A stretch of DNA of 5,612 bases, from contig DAYL01000020.1 in assembly GCA_002508705.1 (NCBI GenBank), positions 1 to 5,612 on the forward strand, in the 5' to 3' direction. Position numbers and translations under genes: made by a program. Under the pieces are notes generated by a model. The model ran no database searches and was not told the DNA's origin. It saw only the letters and a list, made by a program, of their open reading frames with translations. Numbering within the stretch: position 1 is the stretch's first letter; each line of letters begins with the position of its first letter. Source of the stretch: Methanoculleus sp. UBA374 (lineage in GTDB: Archaea > Halobacteriota > Methanomicrobia > Methanomicrobiales > Methanoculleaceae). Shown here one piece after another: positions 1 through 4,671 of this stretch.

Positions 1-437
1 AGTGGCGCGCCCGCTACTTCGAGGAACTCGGTGAGGGGAAGGACCGTCTTCAGAAGATCATGAATGAGACGAGCCGGTGCATTAAGTGCTACCAGTGCAT
101 TGAAAACTGCCCGATCTGCTACTGCGTCGAGTGCAGCACGAAGAAGTCGTACCTGGTCGAGCCGGGAGAGGTTCCGCCGCCCTTCATGTTCCACCTGATC
201 CGCTACGCCCACATCGCGGACTCGTGCATCAACTGCGGCCAGTGTGAAGAGCACTGCGCGATGGATATCCCGAACTCGCTCTTCATGCATGCCCTGCAGG
301 TCAACCTCCAGGAGATGTTCGGCCACACCCCCGGTGTGGACATGGAACTCCCGGTCCTCGCGCTCGTCGAGGAGAGGACGGAACGCAAGCGGCTTGCCGA
401 CACCGGCAGCGACCAGATCTTCAATATCTTCGGGTAA
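1..437 (+). CDS. fdhB: F420-dependent formate dehydrogenase beta subunit, C-terminal part (5' end outside window)
   Basis: The frame is open from the left edge (first full codon at 3) to TAA at 435-437, giving 144 visible residues of a protein that begins before the window; the ATG at 60 is internal. Two ferredoxin-type cysteine sets are visible: CIKCYQCIENCP (fragment residues about 26-37), with three more cysteines just after it, and CINCGQCEEHC (about 75-85), which together can hold two [4Fe-4S] clusters. This fits the C-terminal part of the FrhB/FdhB family. In methanogens FdhB passes electrons from the molybdenum or tungsten formate dehydrogenase subunit FdhA through its clusters to a flavin and on to coenzyme F420 in the cytoplasm, and it can associate with heterodisulfide reductase. 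The F420/flavin domain would lie upstream and cannot be seen. A related FrhB-family oxidoreductase is possible, but the spacing and tail look most like FdhB. Confidence 0.75.
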   Translation, partial: WRARYFEELGEGKDRLQKIMNETSRCIKCYQCIENCPICYCVECSTKKSYLVEPGEVPPPFMFHLIRYAHIADSCINCGQCEEHCAMDIPNSLFMHALQVNLQEMFGHTPGVDMELPVLALVEERTERKRLADTGSDQIFNIFG

Positions 438-451
438 ACCAAAGACCATTC

Positions 452-459
452 TTTTTTTT
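452..459 (+). terminator. T-run terminator after fdhB
   Basis: An uninterrupted run of eight T begins 14 bases after the fdhB stop codon. Archaeal RNA polymerase commonly terminates at such T tracts without needing a strong hairpin, and none is seen directly before it. Confidence 0.55.
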
Positions 460-480
460 GACATTGTTAAAACCCCTCCC

Positions 481-489
481 TTTAAATTC
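481..489 (+). promoter_or_regulatory. TATA-like element facing the hairpin cluster
   Basis: TTTAAATTC, preceded by CCCTCCC, resembles an archaeal TATA box. Transcription would start about 25 bases downstream, near 510, and would run through the hairpins at 603-753. No protein start follows at a suitable place, so a non-coding transcript is the only product I could propose. The match is to a short AT-rich motif only. Confidence 0.25.
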
Positions 490-575
490 AGGGGGAAATT
501 ACCTCGGAACTCACCCCGACTTGCTTTCCGCCCGGGAACGGGTGCGATGAGCGGGACGTCCGGGGTTTGAGAAGA

Positions 576-592
576 CGAGTTCGTCCCAAAAT
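576..592 (-). repeat. Left copy of a 17-bp inverted repeat
   Basis: Read on the minus strand this is ATTTTGGGACGAACTCG, matching the + strand at 864-880 at 16 of 17 positions. On the same strand it continues with GTCTTCTCAA (567-576), a 10-base piece also found at 712-721 in the second hairpin module. The pair encloses the hairpin cluster, like the ends of a small repeat element, but I see no target-site duplication. Confidence 0.55.
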
Positions 593-602
593 GCCTCTGC
601 CG

Positions 603-621
603 GGAGGGGGCATCCCCCTTC
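603..621 (+). repeat. Hairpin with CAT loop
   Basis: AGGGGG (605-610) pairs with CCCCCT (614-619) around a three-base CAT loop, extended by a G-T pair and a G-C pair outwards. It abuts the next hairpin without spacing. Confidence 0.55.
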
Positions 622-643
622 GAAACTCTTCGAGTTTCTCAAG
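619..643 (+). repeat. Hairpin module copy 1 (7-bp stem, 3-base loop)
   Basis: GAAACTC (622-628) and GAGTTTC (632-638) form a perfect 7-bp stem around a TTC loop. The copy is flanked by TTC on the left and TCAAG on the right, exactly as in the copy at 698-722. Stem length and loop size are the same in the two copies, while three of the four upper base pairs differ on both sides, so pairing is kept although the sequence has changed. Confidence 0.7.
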
Positions 644-665
644 TGCCCGCCCTGTGGCCGGGCAC
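643..665 (+). repeat. 7-bp-stem hairpin
   Basis: GTGCCCG (643-649) pairs with CGGGCAC (659-665) around a nine-base loop. It follows module copy 1 directly, making three consecutive stem-loops between 603 and 665. Confidence 0.5.
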
Positions 666-680
666 CCTTCGCAGCCTCGC

Positions 681-694
681 GGTGCTCATGCACC
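681..694 (+). repeat. Hairpin with TCAT loop
   Basis: GGTGC (681-685) pairs with GCACC (690-694) around TCAT. Like the CAT-loop hairpin at 603-621, it stands just before a copy of the TTCGAA hairpin module. The alternative pairing of 690-697 (GCACCCGG) with 746-753 (CCGGGTGC) would enclose the second module as an outer stem. Confidence 0.4.
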
Positions 695-697
695 CGG

Positions 698-722
698 TTC
701 GAAGACCAAAGGTCTTCTCAAG
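698..722 (+). repeat. Hairpin module copy 2 (7-bp stem, 3-base loop)
   Basis: GAAGACC (701-707) and GGTCTTC (711-717) form a perfect 7-bp stem around an AAA loop, with TTC before and TCAAG after, as in copy 1 at 619-643. The upper stem pairs A-T, C-G and T-A of copy 1 appear here as G-C, A-T and C-G. Thirteen bases of this copy (704-716) recur exactly at 880-892. Confidence 0.7.
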
Positions 723-863
723 CTCCGGCCCATCGCACCGTTCCGCCGGGTGCACCTCCCCGGTCCCTCCCCCACGTGGTGATATCCAGTGGGAAGCTGT
801 TTCACCCTTCTTGCCACAGATATGGTTCAGGTGCTAGAATCCTCGGAGGGAAGTGTTCCGATA

Positions 864-892
864 ATTTTGGGACGACCTCGACCAAAGGTCTT
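864..892 (+). repeat. Right inverted-repeat copy joined to a partial hairpin module
   Basis: 864-880 (ATTTTGGGACGACCTCG) is the partner of the inverted repeat at 576-592. It runs into GACCAAAGGTCTT (880-892), an exact 13-base direct copy of 704-716 that keeps a 4-bp stem with an AAA loop but lacks the outer stem and TCAAG flank. At both ends of the cluster the long repeat is therefore joined to a piece of the same hairpin module, which argues for one composite repeat element. Confidence 0.55.
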
Positions 893-1039
893 GGAGCGGG
901 GGCTTTCTGAAAGGAGCGTATGGGGCGGCGGCGTCGCCACGGTCTACGGGGGACAAACGGAGGAACGAAGTTTTTCTTAAAGGCGGCGGACGGAATGACG
1001 GGTGATGATCGAAGGCATCTTCCCGGGGGTCGCGTCTTC

Positions 1040-1069
1040 AAAAAAAAGAGCGGGTCCCTTCACGGGACC
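1040..1069 (-). terminator. Intrinsic-type terminator of the secreted-protein gene
   Basis: On the minus strand GGTCCC and GGGACC (1069-1064 and 1058-1053) form a 6-bp GC-rich stem that contains the stop codon of the upstream gene in its loop region. It is followed, after five bases, by a run of eight T (1047-1040). This is a compact hairpin-plus-T-tract terminator. Confidence 0.65.
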
Positions 1070-1554
1070 GTGTGGGAGAGAGTCGGGATGGAACTCTGGT
1101 TTGAGAATGTCTCCTCGTGGCCGTCCGGGAACCGGACCACCGTCCGGTCAGGGGAGAAGTCGGCATCAACGAGCGGTGCGAACCAGTAACCGTCGAGCAC
1201 CTCCTGAGCCCCGGTGAAGTCGAGTCCCGGCGTCGAGTAAGCGTCCCCGCCGTCGGTGCTGGTGACCTTTGCAAAGTCCTGGACCGTGAACCTGGCGACA
1301 TCGCTCTCGGCTGCGGCCACCGTTACGGGGGCTCCCAGCGTCCCCTCGAGCGCGGACTTCAGTTCCTGCTCCGGTTCGGCAATCTTGAAGAAGACGGCAA
1401 TCCTCTCGATCCAGGAGAGGGTATAGTCAAAGGTGATCTCGGCACTCCCGTCCTCGTCCACGGCTACCAGAAGGTTGTCCGCGCTGAATGCCCCGGCCGG
1501 TGCCACCATCAGCGTCAGGACCAGAAGGGAGGCGACCAGAATTCCGCGTTTCAT
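1060..1554 (-). CDS. Secreted protein of unknown function
   Basis: A 164-residue protein. The start at 1554 is chosen because GAGGT stands six bases upstream and the product then opens with a typical signal peptide: MKRG, a hydrophobic core to about residue 19, and a probable cleavage site near AGA-FSAD at about residue 22. An upstream in-frame start would add 34 residues of non-signal character. The mature part (about 142 residues) has no further membrane helix, is acidic, and carries a C-terminal stretch RTVVRFPDGHEETFSN (137-152) followed by SIPTLSH. From memory this looks like a family of small exported proteins found in Methanomicrobiales, but I cannot name a domain and give no function. 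It lies 129 bp downstream of the DUF1616 gene, has its own promoter-like element and ends in its own terminator, so it is probably transcribed by itself. It is likely exported to the cell surface or pseudoperiplasm. Confidence 0.75.
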   Translation of the reverse strand: MKRGILVASLLVLTLMVAPAGAFSADNLLVAVDEDGSAEITFDYTLSWIERIAVFFKIAEPEQELKSALEGTLGAPVTVAAAESDVARFTVQDFAKVTSTDGGDAYSTPGLDFTGAQEVLDGYWFAPLVDADFSPDRTVVRFPDGHEETFSNQSSIPTLSHTVP

Positions 1555-1590
1555 GCTTCTACCTCGAACAGCCGTATGCCGTTTGTACGG

Positions 1591-1602
1591 ATAAATCTTT
1601 TG
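1591..1602 (-). promoter_or_regulatory. TATA box of the secreted-protein gene
   Basis: The minus strand reads AAAAGATTTAT just over 35 bases before the ATG at 1554. A transcript starting about 25 bases downstream would have a short leader that still includes the GAGGT ribosome binding site. A short inverted repeat TCACG-G-CGTGA (1620-1630) stands upstream and could bind a regulator; that part is speculation. Confidence 0.45.
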
Positions 1603-1683
1603 AAAGGGTCTCCTCTGTGTCACGGCGTGATAGTTCCCGGCCGGCTCCGAAACCACGGCTGTCCGGCGATCCCTATTCCGCCG

Positions 1684-2349
1684 TCAATGCACCCGCAGCC
1701 AGAGGTGCAGGTTGCGGTAACTGACGTCGGTGAGGTTGTCCATCGGGATATCTTCCGGAGGCGCCTCCTTGAAGAGGAGGAACTCGATCCTGTTGGTGTC
1801 CGGACCCATGACCCTGAATGAGTAGGGCTGCTCCACGGTCCGGTTATGCGGCACCGTAACGGAGAACCGGTCAAGGAGCGTCGCCGAGACGACTATCGAC
1901 CGGTTTGTTGCATTATCGAACCGGCTCTCGACGGCAAACGTCTCTACCGTGTAGGTGATATCCCGATGCTCGTGGTTCCCGATACCGATGATGACCGTCT
2001 GCGGTGTTCCGGCCATGAACTCGGTCGGGTAATCGGCCGCCTTCCCCCCCGGCCCGAGGATGTAGAACTCGGTAAATTTCTCTCCCTCCTTCGGGACCAC
2101 GACGATGAAGACCGTCGTCGCGACGGCCACAAGGACGGCGGCAATGAGGACGAGGCTCAGGACCCGGGCGACCCCGGACGTGGAACCGCCGGGACCCTCC
2201 TTCCGTGTCGCGAACCGGGTTCCCGGCTGGATGGTATTGAGCGGCAGGGCAAAAAACACGTATAGCGGGCTCTCGCAGATGACCGGCACGGAGATGCTCG
2301 GTGAGTCCGGGGAACCGATGAGGCGGTCTATAGCGGGTGCGGGCGGCAT
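1684..2349 (-). CDS. DUF1616 family membrane-anchored protein, short N-terminus
   Basis: A 221-residue product from the ATG at 2349, chosen because a TATA box lies about 27 bases upstream, fitting a leaderless transcript; ATG 2361 would add four residues. Residues 60-86 (VARVLSLVLIAAVLVAVATT and onward) form one membrane helix. After it comes PKEGEKFTEFYILGPGGKAADYP (in part, 86-108) and a beta-rich extracytoplasmic domain with VIIGIGNHEHRDITYTVE (119-136) and NRIEFLLF (186-193), which is the C-terminal half of DUF1616 as I know it. Usual family members are longer, with several membrane helices before this point. Here residues 1-59 hold only a weak hydrophobic patch (about 27-38) and match nothing I recognise, so this is a truncated or short variant. 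The role of DUF1616 is unknown; envelope function is inferred from topology only. Confidence 0.7.
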   Translation of the reverse strand: MPPAPAIDRLIGSPDSPSISVPVICESPLYVFFALPLNTIQPGTRFATRKEGPGGSTSGVARVLSLVLIAAVLVAVATTVFIVVVPKEGEKFTEFYILGPGGKAADYPTEFMAGTPQTVIIGIGNHEHRDITYTVETFAVESRFDNATNRSIVVSATLLDRFSVTVPHNRTVEQPYSFRVMGPDTNRIEFLLFKEAPPEDIPMDNLTDVSYRNLHLWLRVH

Positions 2350-2371
2350 TCCGTCATCCATAAATAGCCAT

Positions 2372-2382
2372 GCTATAAATAG
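2372..2382 (-). promoter_or_regulatory. TATA box of the DUF1616 gene
   Basis: The minus strand reads CTATTTATAGC, a good archaeal TATA box, with transcription expected near 2350, at or beside the ATG at 2349. A second similar motif, GCTATTTATGG, lies directly downstream (about 2359-2369) and would start transcription inside the gene. Confidence 0.5.
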
Positions 2383-2502
2383 GTTCTCCGGGAGCGTCTC
2401 CCGTCCTCGCAAACGACAACCGGGCAATCGATAAAGGTCTCACCTGAGCACCACCATATGCTGTTTCCCCCGTCCGGGATCGCCTGCGGAGAGAATCAGT
2501 AT

Positions 2503-2511
2503 CTTTTAATT
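2503..2511 (+). promoter_or_regulatory. TATA-like box of the first archaellin-like gene
   Basis: CTTTTAATT lies about 24-26 bases before ATG 2531, so the transcript would begin at or next to the start codon, and no ribosome binding site is seen. The perfect palindrome GCACATGTGC (2520-2529) sits between this box and the start and could be an operator, though it is short. Confidence 0.4.
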
Positions 2512-2530
2512 GAAATGCGGCACATGTGCA

Positions 2531-3013
2531 ATGGTTATGCCCCGGGAAGACAGGGACGAGCAAGCTTTCACGGGCCTTGAAGCAGCCATCGTCTTTATTG
2601 CCTTTGTCGTCGTTGCGTCGGTTTTTGCCTACGTCGTGCTCGGAGCGGGCATGTTTGCGTCGCAGAAGAGCCAGGAGACGATGCACGCCGGCCTCGAAGA
2701 AGCCGGGTCCGCTCTCTGCCCGGGCTATACGGTCATTGCAAAACTCGATAACGATCAGGGTCGTCTTGATTTCATAGCATTTGACCTTGAGACCGCGAAC
2801 GACCTCGCAGCAATCGATATGAGGAACATGACCTATACCCTCGCCACAACGGAGACCCTTGTCACGTTCCTTCCCGGCGACCCCCGCGTAACCGAAGACT
2901 GGCGGTACCGAAAAGATGCCGGAGACATCCTGGAACTGGGGGAGGTCGTCGCGGTGACCCTGGATACGGACGGCGCAGGCATCGGGCGGGGGATACGTTC
3001 ACCGTCGAGATGA
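2531..3013 (+). CDS. Archaellin-like (class III signal) protein, frameshifted before its C-terminus
   Basis: As read, 160 residues from ATG 2531; this start is preferred to TTG 2510 because it follows a TATA-like box at leaderless distance. The N-terminus MVMPREDRDEQA then FTGLEAAIVFIAFVVVASVF (13-32) is a prepilin/archaellin signal cut by the FlaK/PibD peptidase, with a hydrophobic helix to about residue 40 followed by the archaellin-like QKSQETMHAGLEEAGSAL. The soluble part runs through ILELGEVVAVTLDTD (133-147). The frame then breaks: residues 153-160 (RGIRSPSR) are off-pattern, while the next frame (from about 2988) reads GDTFTVEMTAAGGATASL and RTIP, the expected archaellin tail. One extra C at 2987/2988 would restore GIGPGDTFTVEM. 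Product: a surface filament subunit, archaellum or related pilus. No fla/arl assembly genes are in view. It is either a decaying gene or a sequence error. Confidence 0.75.
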   Translation: MVMPREDRDEQAFTGLEAAIVFIAFVVVASVFAYVVLGAGMFASQKSQETMHAGLEEAGSALCPGYTVIAKLDNDQGRLDFIAFDLETANDLAAIDMRNMTYTLATTETLVTFLPGDPRVTEDWRYRKDAGDILELGEVVAVTLDTDGAGIGRGIRSPSR

Positions 3014-3072
3014 CCGCCGCAGGTGGAGCGACCGCTTCACTGACCCGAACAATCCCGCAGGTATTGAGAAGA
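2988..3072 (+). pseudogene. Displaced C-terminal coding segment of the first archaellin-like gene
   Basis: In the frame of the downstream gene, this stretch encodes GDTFTVEMTAAGGATASL followed by TRTIPQVLRR. It aligns in layout with the end of the second gene, TFAVEINPAGRAALRVEKTVPGGLERV (in part, 173-199), and with archaellin C-termini in general. It has no stop codon of its own and runs directly into the second gene. It belongs to the first gene, cut off by a one-base loss at about 2987. Confidence 0.65.
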
Positions 3073-3684
3073 ATGTTTATATCGAACTTTTCTAACACGA
3101 GAGGTTCCGGCCGTGACCCGTCGGATGCCGGGTTTACCGGCCTTGAGGCTGCGATTGTGCTGATCGCTTTTGTCGTGGTCGCTGCCGTCTTCGCGTATAC
3201 CGTCCTTGCGGTGGGTATCCTCTTCTCCGGGGAGAGTCGGGCAACCGTTCACCAGGGAGTCCAGCAGGCCGGCTCGGCCTGTACGGTGACCGGCACCATC
3301 TACGGCATCAGCGAAACCTCCGGACGCATCGATGTAATCCTCGTCCCGGTCGGGCTTACTGTCGGCAGCGAGCCGATAGATATGACCACGGTCTCCGTCC
3401 GGCTGGTCGGTCCTCATCATATGGAAGAACTCCAGCGCAACGATCCTCTCATTGCCGCAACCCCCGATAGCGGACACTGGAGCGTCCGGGAACGGTTGAA
3501 CGGCGACGCTGACCTCGTTCTTGAGCCCGGGGAGCAGTACACGTTGAGCATCGCGCCGGAGAACAGGGCCGACTGTGTTCCTTACGGGACGTTTGCCGTC
3601 GAGATCAACCCGGCGGGGAGGGCGGCGCTCCGGGTGGAGAAGACCGTCCCGGGCGGCCTTGAGAGGGTGACCCGCCTTGACTGA
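3073..3684 (+). CDS. Second archaellin-like protein
   Basis: A 203-residue product from ATG 3073, the last in-frame start before the conserved N-terminus GFTGLEAAIVLIAFVVVAAV (20-39) and its hydrophobic helix to about residue 51. The rest is a beta-rich soluble domain ending with EPGEQYTLSIAPENR (151-165), YGTFAVEINPAGRAALRVEK (171-190) and TVPGGLERVTRLD, the normal archaellin closing pattern. The 20-residue leader is long for this class and overlaps a strong TATA-like sequence (3076-3083), so the start is doubtful. GTG 3113, with GAGGT seven bases before it, would give a basic leader VTRRMPG if one base were missing in the GGGTTT stretch at 3130-3135. The two archaellin-like genes share N-terminal pattern and layout but differ in the middle, so they are paralogues. 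The gene ends six bases before the convergent hydrolase gene. Confidence 0.75.
   Translation: MFISNFSNTRGSGRDPSDAGFTGLEAAIVLIAFVVVAAVFAYTVLAVGILFSGESRATVHQGVQQAGSACTVTGTIYGISETSGRIDVILVPVGLTVGSEPIDMTTVSVRLVGPHHMEELQRNDPLIAATPDSGHWSVRERLNGDADLVLEPGEQYTLSIAPENRADCVPYGTFAVEINPAGRAALRVEKTVPGGLERVTRLD
3076..3083 (+). promoter_or_regulatory. TATA box, probable promoter of the second archaellin-like gene
   Basis: TTTATATC is one of the best TATA matches in the window. Transcription would start near 3105, downstream of ATG 3073 but just before GTG 3113 with its GAGGT at 3101-3105. This favours the later start and thus a one-base lesion in the present sequence. The motif could also be chance coding sequence. 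Confidence 0.4.
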
Positions 3685-3690
3685 AAGGCC

Positions 3691-4377
3691 TTACCCGGCG
3701 TTCAGGAAGTCCCGGTGCCGGGTCAGCCCGATCACCCCGGCAACGCTCACCCCGACGAGCAGCAGGTAGTCCTCCGGCCCCGCGCCGGCCATCAGGATGC
3801 TCTCCGGGATGCCTGCCGCCAGGGCGGAGATGGCGGCGAGAGCGAGGAGGCCGAGGAGCGGGACGGCGACGCGGATGAGTCCGCGGCCAAGTCCGGCGAG
3901 GCCCGGAAAGATCCCACGGCAGGCGGCGAAGACGATGCCTGCCGATGCAGCGAGGAATATCCATTCAGAAAACGAAGATACCTCTGCGAGGATCGCGTTG
4001 CCGAAGAAGTCGTCAAACTCGTAGGGCTCGTAGGGGCCGAGGAGCGGGAAGTACCAACTGACGGGCATCGTCCACATCAGGTCGAGAACCTGGTGAGAGA
4101 GTACGCCCGTTGCGACGGCGAGGAGCGCGAACGATCCCCGCCGCCGTTCGAGGACGATGCCGGCGATGAGGAGAAGCATGACGAAGAGCAGCCCGTGCCC
4201 GACCGTCCTCCCGGAATCGAGGGATTCTGCAAGAAGGAGGTGTCCCACCGGTTTATCGAGCAGGTCCGGGAGGACGGCCCCGAGAGCGGCGAAGCCGATG
4301 AGCCGTCGATCGCCGATGCGTCCGGCAATTGCGAGACCCAGGATGAGGCCGAGAAACAGGTGACAGGCGAGGAACAT
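3691..4377 (-). CDS. YdjM-type membrane-bound metal-dependent hydrolase
   Basis: A 228-residue protein from ATG 4377, with a TATA box about 27 bases upstream and no clear ribosome binding site, so a leaderless start. It begins with MFLACHLFLGLILGL, a membrane helix carrying His6, followed by GAVLPDLLDKPVGH (33-46), GRTVGHGLL (56-64) and SHQVLDLMW (94-102). These spaced His/Asp motifs (His6, Asp38, Asp41, His61, His95, Asp99) match the YdjM family (PF04307, putative inner-membrane hydrolase) and would bind a metal at the membrane. Further helices lie at about 62-76, 82-96, 140-153, 167-190 and 205-218, so it is an integral membrane protein of normal family length. Substrate is unknown; E. coli YdjM belongs to the LexA regulon, but nothing here points to DNA-damage control. 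It converges with the second archaellin-like gene six bases away. Confidence 0.75.
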   Translation of the reverse strand: MFLACHLFLGLILGLAIAGRIGDRRLIGFAALGAVLPDLLDKPVGHLLLAESLDSGRTVGHGLLFVMLLLIAGIVLERRRGSFALLAVATGVLSHQVLDLMWTMPVSWYFPLLGPYEPYEFDDFFGNAILAEVSSFSEWIFLAASAGIVFAACRGIFPGLAGLGRGLIRVAVPLLGLLALAAISALAAGIPESILMAGAGPEDYLLLVGVSVAGVIGLTRHRDFLNAG

Positions 4378-4399
4378 CCGTCATGAAATCGATGTCGGA

Positions 4400-4411
4400 G
4401 GGATATAATCC
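4400..4411. promoter_or_regulatory. Near-palindromic TATA box between divergent genes
   Basis: GGGATATAATCC reads as a TATA box on both strands (GGATATAATCC and GGATTATATCC). On the minus strand it sits about 27 bases before the hydrolase ATG, an ideal leaderless distance. On the + strand it lies about 70 bases before the small membrane protein, leaving a leader of about 45 bases. Use by the minus-strand gene is the better supported. Confidence 0.45.
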
Positions 4412-4479
4412 TGCGGGTCTCCGCAATGGATATACCCGGCGAAAACCGATAGTTCTTCATCAACTGCAAGAGAACGATC

Positions 4480-4671
4480 ATGGCCTCGCTCGATAGATCC
4501 GAGCTCCTCATCGTCTTCGCTTCCGTCCTCATCGGCAGCGCGGCGGGCTGGTGGAGCGGCATGCACTGGGGAAACAGCATCGTCAGCGTCGCGTCGACGC
4601 TCATCGGGACCGTCGTCGGTTATTACGTCATTGTAGCCGTTCTTCGAGCCGTGGGTCACCCGGTCGAGTAG
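4480..4671 (+). CDS. Small two-helix membrane protein of unknown function
   Basis: A 63-residue protein with two predicted membrane helices, about 8-26 (ELLIVFASVLIGSAAGWW) and about 34-57 (IVSVASTLIGTVVGYYVIVAV), separated by a short loop GMHWGN. Small-residue patterns such as IGSAAG and IGTVVG would suit tight helix packing or oligomer formation. A weak purine-rich sequence (AAGAGAA) precedes the ATG. The clean alternation of charged ends and hydrophobic segments makes it credible in spite of its length, and the opposing frame shows no such order. The gene is divergent from the hydrolase, and its last 16 bases overlap the end of the DUF5714 gene tail to tail. I do not recognise the family. 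Confidence 0.65.
   Translation: MASLDRSELLIVFASVLIGSAAGWWSGMHWGNSIVSVASTLIGTVVGYYVIVAVLRAVGHPVE

Larger units (their letters stand above)
438..1059. other. Long intergenic region without a credible gene
   Basis: About 620 bp lie between fdhB and the terminator of the minus-strand secreted-protein gene. The open frames crossing it are short, arginine- and proline-rich, lack ribosome binding sites and show no domain or membrane pattern. The stretch from about 567 to 892 is instead full of small inverted repeats, listed separately. A TATA-like element at 481-489 faces into it on the + strand. From about 893 to 1035 I see no organised signal beyond a T5 run at 971-975. The region may hold a structured non-coding RNA or a decayed or dispersed repeat element. 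Confidence 0.6.

Noticed and set aside
511..693. Minus-strand frame of 60 codons across the repeat cluster.
   Set aside because: No ribosome binding site, no domain or membrane pattern, and the sequence is fully explained by the inverted repeats.
690..710. GGTTCGAAG resembles the T-loop of a tRNA (GGTTCGAAT).
   Set aside because: The flanking bases do not form a T-stem, and no acceptor, D or anticodon arm can be placed around it. The bases belong to the repeated hairpin module.
560..760. Hairpin series considered as a CRISPR array.
   Set aside because: Only two related units, with diverged stems and no regular spacers of constant length; no cas genes nearby.
1117..1821. Long + strand open frame of 234 codons.
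   Set aside because: It lies antisense to the signal-peptide protein and spans the gap between two minus-strand genes. Its product is arginine/glycine-rich without structure, typical of the reverse strand of GC-rich genes.
2221..2265. The + strand spells LDGIER, a motif I associate with the N-terminal half of DUF1616, opposite the DUF1616 gene.
   Set aside because: It is in the antisense frame, has no surrounding similarity, and a six-residue match can easily arise by chance.
3715..4386. Long + strand open frame of 223 codons opposite the hydrolase.
   Set aside because: Its translation is an unbroken series of Asp/Glu/Gly/Arg without hydrophobic core, the expected mirror of a membrane protein gene; the minus-strand reading has clear YdjM motifs.
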